This document shows, piece by piece, positions 57,995 through 64,000 of a DNA stretch of 64,000 bases (position 1 is the stretch's first letter; the number at the start of each line of letters is the position of its first letter). The DNA lies in NCBI GenBank assembly GCA_030706385.1, contig JAUZOQ010000002.1, forward strand, positions 23,456 to 87,455, read 5' to 3'. Both the position numbers and the translations under genes were made by a program. The stretch comes from Bacteroidota bacterium. Its GTDB lineage: Bacteria > Bacteroidota > Ignavibacteria > Palsa-1295. The notes below the pieces were generated by a model. That model was not told where the DNA came from and did not search any database. It saw only the letters and a list, made by a program, of their open reading frames with translations.

Positions 57995-59643
57995 GGGTTC
58001 ATACGGATGGGAGCACGTGAATCGGCTACTCGTTCGAAAATCCTAAAATTCCCGATTGTCGCAAGCTCCTGATAATTACCGGCCAAAAATGAACGTAGCT
58101 CATCCCACTGCATCAGGTATTCATACGATCCGATCGAAGTACCTGTGACTGCAGGTTGGGCATCGTTAAGTTCAACCACAAAGAATTTTGGATTCGATGC
58201 ATGAAGCTGATTGATCACGGTCGTGCGCCAGGATTGCGGAGGCCACGACGGGATGAATTGTCCATCGGCAAGACAGATCGTTGGCGGCAGCTTGTTCAGC
58301 AAAAAATATAACTCCACGGTATTTCCCCATACGAAGATCTCGTCTTCCGAAGTACTTCGGGCTGCGATGAAGGCCGCAGCTTTCTTTATCTGCCCGACCG
58401 GATATGTATCATTAAGCACTTCATTCTCTCCGGCAGAGGCTTTCGTGATCAAGGCCCATGGCCATTGAACGCTGCGATAGAGCATACGTGGCACGGGCGA
58501 ATAAAACATTGCGACAAGCAACAAGAAAATACCCGGAACGAGGCTGAGGTAATGCTTCTCATCGATGATCTTACGCTTCCACTGCCTGAGCCATCCATGC
58601 TCACGAAAATCTTCGATCGCAAAAGCAATATACGGAACGAGGCACCAGGCAATCCGGATAAATTGATAGCCGTAAAATTTTCTCTCCACGAGCACACTCA
58701 GAAGTCCGCAGCAGATCATGACGCCAGAAAGCCTTGCAAACATCTGCAGCGATGTATCATTTGGTGACTCCTGCAGCTTCCTCCGGACGGAATACGCGCC
58801 TGCGACCACGAGAAAAAGCATTGCGGGAGTAAGAAACATCAGTAGCGCCGAAGGAAACTCCTGATAGAATGCATTCTTGATCGTTTGTAACCCCAAAAGT
58901 GGTTTTGTCCCGGCGTATGTACGCAGATAGTTGATCATGGTGAGAAAATTCTCCCAACTGCCTGTGGCGTGTAACGAGAGAATGAATAACCCTCCAAACG
59001 CCAATAAGCAGATCGTAGAGACTATCATTAGCCCGAGTCGATCTTTCCATCTTGCTGAGCTATAGAGAGCGAGGAATATCATGGCGCCGGCAAATGAAAA
59101 GAGCAATGTATATTTGAGCAGAAACAAAATGATCGAGCAGACGGCAATACCAAATCCTGTCGCAATAGTACTTCTCGCACTTTTGAACGATCGCTGCTCA
59201 AATGTCATTAGTAAATACACTATTGCAAGAGAGGGCAGAAGTCCGAAAGATTCTGTTTGTGAAGAGCCCCAAAAACCTTCTGCAATATAGAAGATCGTAT
59301 AGAAAAGGAGCGAAGTCAATGCGATCTTTCGCGACTTGAAGGCAACAAAGACTATCCTATAGAGGAGCATGAAGCTCAGAAGATGATAGAGGATATCCAA
59401 AGCACGGATCGACCACTCGTGATGCCCGAATAACCAAATAGCAAATCCGTAAATATAAAAGATCACAGGCGGTTTTGCTTCAAGAAAATCGCGGTAGAGC
59501 AGCGCACCTTTCTTGAAGATCAATTCTCCACCAACGGCAAAGATCGATTGATCGGGCCCGAAAGGGTACGCCAGCATACAAGCGAACAATACTCCAATGA
59601 CTCCGAGAATAATGATCATGAACTTCCTATTCCTATCCATCAT
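57991..59643 (-). CDS. Integral membrane glycosyltransferase (GT39/GT83-like)
   Basis: YPFGPDQSIFAVGGELIFKKGALLYRDFLEAKPPVIFYIYGFAIWLFGHHEWSIRALDILYHLL. Confidence 0.8.
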   Translation of the reverse strand: MMDRNRKFMIIILGVIGVLFACMLAYPFGPDQSIFAVGGELIFKKGALLYRDFLEAKPPVIFYIYGFAIWLFGHHEWSIRALDILYHLLSFMLLYRIVFVAFKSRKIALTSLLFYTIFYIAEGFWGSSQTESFGLLPSLAIVYLLMTFEQRSFKSARSTIATGFGIAVCSIILFLLKYTLLFSFAGAMIFLALYSSARWKDRLGLMIVSTICLLAFGGLFILSLHATGSWENFLTMINYLRTYAGTKPLLGLQTIKNAFYQEFPSALLMFLTPAMLFLVVAGAYSVRRKLQESPNDTSLQMFARLSGVMICCGLLSVLVERKFYGYQFIRIAWCLVPYIAFAIEDFREHGWLRQWKRKIIDEKHYLSLVPGIFLLLVAMFYSPVPRMLYRSVQWPWALITKASAGENEVLNDTYPVGQIKKAAAFIAARSTSEDEIFVWGNTVELYFLLNKLPPTICLADGQFIPSWPPQSWRTTVINQLHASNPKFFVVELNDAQPAVTGTSIGSYEYLMQWDELRSFLAGNYQELATIGNFRIFERVADSRAPIRMNP

Positions 59644-60998
59644 CCGGCCTGCCCTTTCTTTGCGGATCGAAGTTTATCCCGCAGAGACGATATTCCCATG
59701 CCGGTCAGCGGCAGGAATGCCGAAAAAATATATATCTGATAGCGCGGCAAAATAAACGTGATCACGATGATACCGCAATAGTAGAAGAAGAATGTGCCGT
59801 ATACGAAGGCAACACGATAATCCTTTGATTGCCTGGAATTTCTAACGAGCGTTATTGCGCCGAAAACAGACGGAAGGATCACCATCATCATAAGGATAAG
59901 ATACAAGACATTGCGCGTCGGCGCGTAATGATAATCGATCGTCATGAGCGAAAACAATTTTATCGCTCCGAGCTCGGCAAACTTTGCCGGATGAGCTTTG
60001 ATGAACTCTATCGCTTCACCGTGAAAAATGCTATCGGCCCGAAGATCGAATTGCTGATCGTATGGCAAGCTATCCAATGCTCGAATGATCGCAGGATATT
60101 GGGAGGCATTCTCCCAGACAGAATTTCCGGAAGCGTCGTAGGTCGAGCCACTTGCATAGATGTTATTCCCTCTCCAGATCTCATGCCAGGGATGATCGAC
60201 GATCGGAATGAATTTTCCGAAAAGGTCATAGTTGCGGATCGACCAAGGAGCTGTGATTGCTGTCATCATAATTACGCCGGCTGCAGCATATTTCCACGTG
60301 ATTTTGATTTTGTCCGATCTCCACGCCATCACACCTGCAACTGCGATCAAGATAAATCCGACCGCATAGAATTCACTTCGTAGCAGTGTCATCACTCCGG
60401 CCAATATTCCAAAGAGAATGAAATGACGATATGATGGTTGCAGTACCGATCGAACGGCGAGCAATAGAGTTAGCAGAATAACAAGCTGATAGAGCGATGA
60501 GCCTGAAAACGTTGTTACCGCGAATGCCGCCGGCAGAAAGAATACTGCGATCAGCGCACTCGAGCGTGACGCATTTTCCGAACTGAACAATTTTGCCGTA
60601 GAGTAAACAACAATCGGCGCGAGAGAACTATATACTGCGCTGAGCAGCATCAGGATCGTTATCGCTGTTGCAGATTCGCCGAATACCAAATAGGCACAAT
60701 ATATCTGGTACGGATTGATTGGCGGCATAAACGCCCCTTGATACTGGGGAGGTTCTTTCTGCACCGCTGCACGGGCCGGATCTAAAGGTGGATACGGCCA
60801 ATGCATTGCAAATCCGTGTCCGGTGTAGAGATTATGGGCGATCTCTCCGTGCTCATAGAGTTGGGGATGTTGAGGATTGCCCGCAAAGATAATAATCGCA
60901 AGTCGAATACCCAACGCAACGACGGTTATGCCTACGACAAAGCGTTTCTGCGCTGAAGAAAAAATCCATTCGGAAAGTATGAGGAATATATTCTTCAC
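59640..60998 (-). CDS. Integral membrane glycosyltransferase (GT39/ArnT-like)
   Basis: NPYQIYCAYLVFGESATAITILMLLSAVYSSLAPIVVYSTAKLF; GTG start at 60998 (VKNIFLILSEW) follows the upstream stop and avoids the 77-bp overlap of the 61091 start. Confidence 0.78.
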   Translation of the reverse strand: MKNIFLILSEWIFSSAQKRFVVGITVVALGIRLAIIIFAGNPQHPQLYEHGEIAHNLYTGHGFAMHWPYPPLDPARAAVQKEPPQYQGAFMPPINPYQIYCAYLVFGESATAITILMLLSAVYSSLAPIVVYSTAKLFSSENASRSSALIAVFFLPAAFAVTTFSGSSLYQLVILLTLLLAVRSVLQPSYRHFILFGILAGVMTLLRSEFYAVGFILIAVAGVMAWRSDKIKITWKYAAAGVIMMTAITAPWSIRNYDLFGKFIPIVDHPWHEIWRGNNIYASGSTYDASGNSVWENASQYPAIIRALDSLPYDQQFDLRADSIFHGEAIEFIKAHPAKFAELGAIKLFSLMTIDYHYAPTRNVLYLILMMMVILPSVFGAITLVRNSRQSKDYRVAFVYGTFFFYYCGIIVITFILPRYQIYIFSAFLPLTGMGISSLRDKLRSAKKGQAG

Positions 60999-61014
60999 TC
61001 CGGAAGTGTGATCC

Positions 61015-62211
61015 TTATATCCCCAGGGCCGCCTTATCCCGGCGGAAACGAGCTCTTGCAGATTGGTACGCAGCAAGGCCGATGACAGCAAGCGAGCTCA
61101 CAGCAAAACTTCCGAGCATGGCCATCAATAATTGCATCGAGCGCTTGGGTCTCGACTTTTTTGTCGGAGGCAACGCCTTATCAAGCGTGAGATAGGACAG
61201 CGATAATTTCGTTTCATCAAGCTTGGCCTGTTCGTATGTGGGAAGCATATATGCCTTAAGCTTGGATTGGATCTCGACTTCCCGCGTGAGTCGCAAATAA
61301 TCGAGCGCAACATCGGGCATGAGATTCATCGGCACAAAATACGACGAAGCATTACGATCCATTCCCGTTTTCAGATCGTCAAGTTTGGATTTGAGTTCGT
61401 TCAACTGCGAGCGCAAGACGTTCGTTTCGGCGGCTTCGGTACCATAGAGCTGCTCTGCATTCGAAAGTTCGATCTCCGTCGAGTACCGCTGCTGTTCCAA
61501 CAGGCCGAGAGCACTTAGTTGTGCTGCTGCCTGCGCCTTAAGTTCGTACACTCCGTATTTCTTCTGGAAATCACCAAGCGCACGCTCGGCCGAATCGAGA
61601 TCGCCCAACAGTTTGCTGTACCGCTGTTCGATATAGGTGCGGTTGAATTTGGCCTCTTCGATCGCCAGTTTGGAATTCACGGCATTCAACTCCTCTACGA
61701 GTCTGTTGGCAACATTAGCTGCGCGAACCGGATCGGTATCTTCAAATGATATGGAAATATTTCCTTCTTCTCCGATATCGACAATAACGTGCGATCCAAA
61801 TTCCTTATCGGCATCCTCAACCGAATGTGCCTCATAGATCTTCACGAAATTGAACTCCGTGACAAGTTTCTCCTGAACTTCACGGCTTGCCACAAGAGCG
61901 ATGGGACTATAGATGCCTTCGCCTTTGCCTTTGCCGGAAAGAGGGGTAATGCCCAGATCCTTAATGGTACTGGATATTCCTGATGACAAGCCTTCAAGCA
62001 ATCCCCCACCTGCTTTGCGTGCAGGGACGACGTTGGCCTCGGCTTTGTACCATATTTTGGCAAATCCGAATAGATAGACAGCCGTACCGGCTGTGACGAT
62101 AACGGTCGTCAGGATGATCAGCCATTTGTAGCGGAAGAGCAAAGTCACGCTCTCGATCCAGGCCCGGCGTGCAGGATTGATCGGCCGCTGTTCTGATGAT
62201 GTTGTTGTCAT
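61015..62211 (-). CDS. Wzz-type polysaccharide chain-length determinant (no fused kinase)
   Basis: LLFRYKWLIILTTVIVTAGTAVYLF...coiled-coil...PTKKSRPKRSMQLLMAMLGSFAVSSLAVIGLAAYQ; no C-terminal Walker motifs. Confidence 0.9.
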   Translation of the reverse strand: MTTTSSEQRPINPARRAWIESVTLLFRYKWLIILTTVIVTAGTAVYLFGFAKIWYKAEANVVPARKAGGGLLEGLSSGISSTIKDLGITPLSGKGKGEGIYSPIALVASREVQEKLVTEFNFVKIYEAHSVEDADKEFGSHVIVDIGEEGNISISFEDTDPVRAANVANRLVEELNAVNSKLAIEEAKFNRTYIEQRYSKLLGDLDSAERALGDFQKKYGVYELKAQAAAQLSALGLLEQQRYSTEIELSNAEQLYGTEAAETNVLRSQLNELKSKLDDLKTGMDRNASSYFVPMNLMPDVALDYLRLTREVEIQSKLKAYMLPTYEQAKLDETKLSLSYLTLDKALPPTKKSRPKRSMQLLMAMLGSFAVSSLAVIGLAAYQSARARFRRDKAALGI

Positions 62212-62244
62212 GAATAATCGAATATAAAAAGTCTTTCTTTGAAT

Positions 62245-63999
62245 TTAGAATATTGCTCGTGCCCCTATTCCGAAAAACCCATACGGTTTTTCACGGGGAT
62301 TCAGCGGCGTTCCGGAGACATAATCGACGCTCTTCGAGTAGCCGCGAACAAAGAAGTTCAGGCCGCGCCATAGTTCATACGATGCCGTAGCATCGATCGT
62401 GAGCGAATTGACTCGATTGCCATCGAGGATCTTGAACGATCGGCCTACATCGCCGGGATGTGTTACGGAAAGTTCAAAATCACCGCCTTGATTTCCATCA
62501 TAGATCACGTGTCCCGAACTGTCATAATATTTTTTCAGCTGTCCTGTGCTGTCGTAAAAATTCTCGCCATGTTCTACCAAGGTGATATCTGCTTCCAATG
62601 TCAACTTTTCCGAAGGTGTCCATCGGATCTGTCCCCAAAAGCTCATGGAATTCGGGCCGATCGCCGCTCCCAAGACTTGCCCACTTGTCGAGAATGTATT
62701 CTGCGAATTAAAATGGGAATACGTAAACGGCTCGACGCGAGTATGCTCGAAGGCGATATCAACGTCCCGCAAGCCAAGTGGCGCAGCCCACATTCCACCG
62801 ATCTGCCATGCAAATTTGTTAGACCAGAATCCGCTTCCGATTTTGCTTCCAACAACATCGTCTACAAGCCCTTCGCCTCGCAGTTCGAAGCCATCGGCAA
62901 CTCTCCATCTCGCATGCGCTCCCAGAAGACCGTTATCCCTATCATTCAATGATGCTTCAACGGACTTCAAGAATGTAAAAGGATTTATATACGCCAGGTC
63001 AAAGCGCCGTGAAAAAATGACCATGTCCGTAAACCCCATCTCCAGATCTTTTCCGATCAAAAATGTCAGGTCGTGCACGGTCAGGTATTTCGGATCGATG
63101 TAGGCTCCGGCGCCGAACGCATTATAGAACGAATCGGGTGGCACACTGAAGCGCGCTTCGCCAAGAATCGATGCGACGACAACTTGATATCTCACGGCTC
63201 CAACGTGTGCGGCAAGCGTGACAAAATCCGGTTGTTGAATATCCGGAGATATCAGAATATTATTGCCCTGATAACTTCCTCCGAATGCCAATGCTTCGCG
63301 CGCGATCTTGGCGGTGAACCAGTCATACGTATAGCTCAACTCTCCGCTTGTATTATCGAAAAAGGTGTGCGAGTAAAGCGAGAAATTCTTATTGTGCGCA
63401 ATCGATGCATCTTCGGCAGCGATCGTCGTATCGCCAAACGATTGTCCGTTCGTTGCTTCCATAAAAAATCCCACATGTCCGGAAATCGTGCCGGTGAATC
63501 TGCCGCCGATGAGACCAAGTTCGCCATGGCCCGAAGTCGGTTTTGTACGTGAACGGAATTCAAGATTCGCCAAACCGTGAACTTGAAGATCGGAGAGTGT
63601 AGAATCGTCCTTCCAGCGATAAAGATATTTATCCTTCTCGGTCGGAATACCTTCGAAGAATAGAGGCGTTGCGTTATCGGCGGGAAACATTGTTACTGCG
63701 TCGTACGGCTCGCGGGCATACGTCTGAATGAATTTCCGGTGCAAAGCAAGTTCTGAACTTGAGAGTTTTGTAGTATCGGCAGACCCAAGTAAAACAACAA
63801 TGTCATATTCTGAAAGCGGTAGTTCCGCTTCGGAAAAGTTATTGATCAATCCACGGACCGAGAGATGACGAAGATAAGAGTACACTTCCTCTCCAATCGG
63901 TACCTGATTCACACCGCGGTGTGCTCCATGAGGAATGGTCTGCGCATAGAGCACAGAACTGCATGAAAGTGCGATGATGGTAAAGATGATGATCCTCAT
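62245..63999 (-). CDS. Capsule assembly Wzi-family outer-membrane protein
   Basis: 584 aa; signal peptide MRIIIFTIIALSCSSVLYAQ; Wzi-like IPHGAHRGVNQVPIGEEVYSYLRHLSVRG; beta-barrel pattern. ATG lies one base from the window edge. Confidence 0.82.
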   Translation of the reverse strand: MRIIIFTIIALSCSSVLYAQTIPHGAHRGVNQVPIGEEVYSYLRHLSVRGLINNFSEAELPLSEYDIVVLLGSADTTKLSSSELALHRKFIQTYAREPYDAVTMFPADNATPLFFEGIPTEKDKYLYRWKDDSTLSDLQVHGLANLEFRSRTKPTSGHGELGLIGGRFTGTISGHVGFFMEATNGQSFGDTTIAAEDASIAHNKNFSLYSHTFFDNTSGELSYTYDWFTAKIAREALAFGGSYQGNNILISPDIQQPDFVTLAAHVGAVRYQVVVASILGEARFSVPPDSFYNAFGAGAYIDPKYLTVHDLTFLIGKDLEMGFTDMVIFSRRFDLAYINPFTFLKSVEASLNDRDNGLLGAHARWRVADGFELRGEGLVDDVVGSKIGSGFWSNKFAWQIGGMWAAPLGLRDVDIAFEHTRVEPFTYSHFNSQNTFSTSGQVLGAAIGPNSMSFWGQIRWTPSEKLTLEADITLVEHGENFYDSTGQLKKYYDSSGHVIYDGNQGGDFELSVTHPGDVGRSFKILDGNRVNSLTIDATASYELWRGLNFFVRGYSKSVDYVSGTPLNPREKPYGFFGIGARAIF

Positions 64000-64000
64000 A

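Noticed and set aside
59829-60383. 184-aa plus ORF opposite a GT39-like gene
   Set aside because: Antisense shadow; no domain and no promoter.
1-64000. CRISPR arrays, transposases, integrases, prophage genes, rRNA
   Set aside because: No regularly spaced direct repeats of CRISPR type and no recognisable mobile-element proteins or rRNA sequences were seen in either strand.

Overview
The window is 64 kb of chromosome from what looks like a Bacteroidota/FCB-group bacterium. That placement is an inference from T9SS-type C-terminal sorting domains, PD40/OmpA proteins and TAnnTTTG promoter boxes. About 45 protein genes are supported. They include housekeeping genes (clpX, uvrC, tsaD, rsmB-like, priA, accA, methylmalonyl-CoA epimerase) and a SAM-I riboswitch-led Met operon (transsulfuration-family enzyme, metX, ACT-less homoserine dehydrogenase). 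There are also five apparent T9SS cargo proteins (two beta-propellers, a GH44 enzyme, a vWA/ASH protein, a DUF5060-type glycosidase), several OmpA-like envelope proteins, and an exopolysaccharide/O-antigen locus at 45.3-64 kb on the minus strand. Two tRNAs (Gln-CTG, Arg-CCT) and several intrinsic terminators are visible. No rRNA, CRISPR array, transposase or prophage was found. The points most worth a second look are: a TIR-TM-TolB/FlgO-like-TPR fusion with a near-leaderless promoter; a decayed ORF at 3.2-3.7 kb exactly bracketed by 13-bp direct repeats; a GT2 fused to a degenerate polyprenyl-phosphate sugar-transferase half; facing ACTG-heptamer arrays between uvrC and mce; an unannotated truncated SIMPL fragment; and a peptidase-MA-like protein lacking its HExxH motif. 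No complete novel multi-gene system could be demonstrated from sequence alone.
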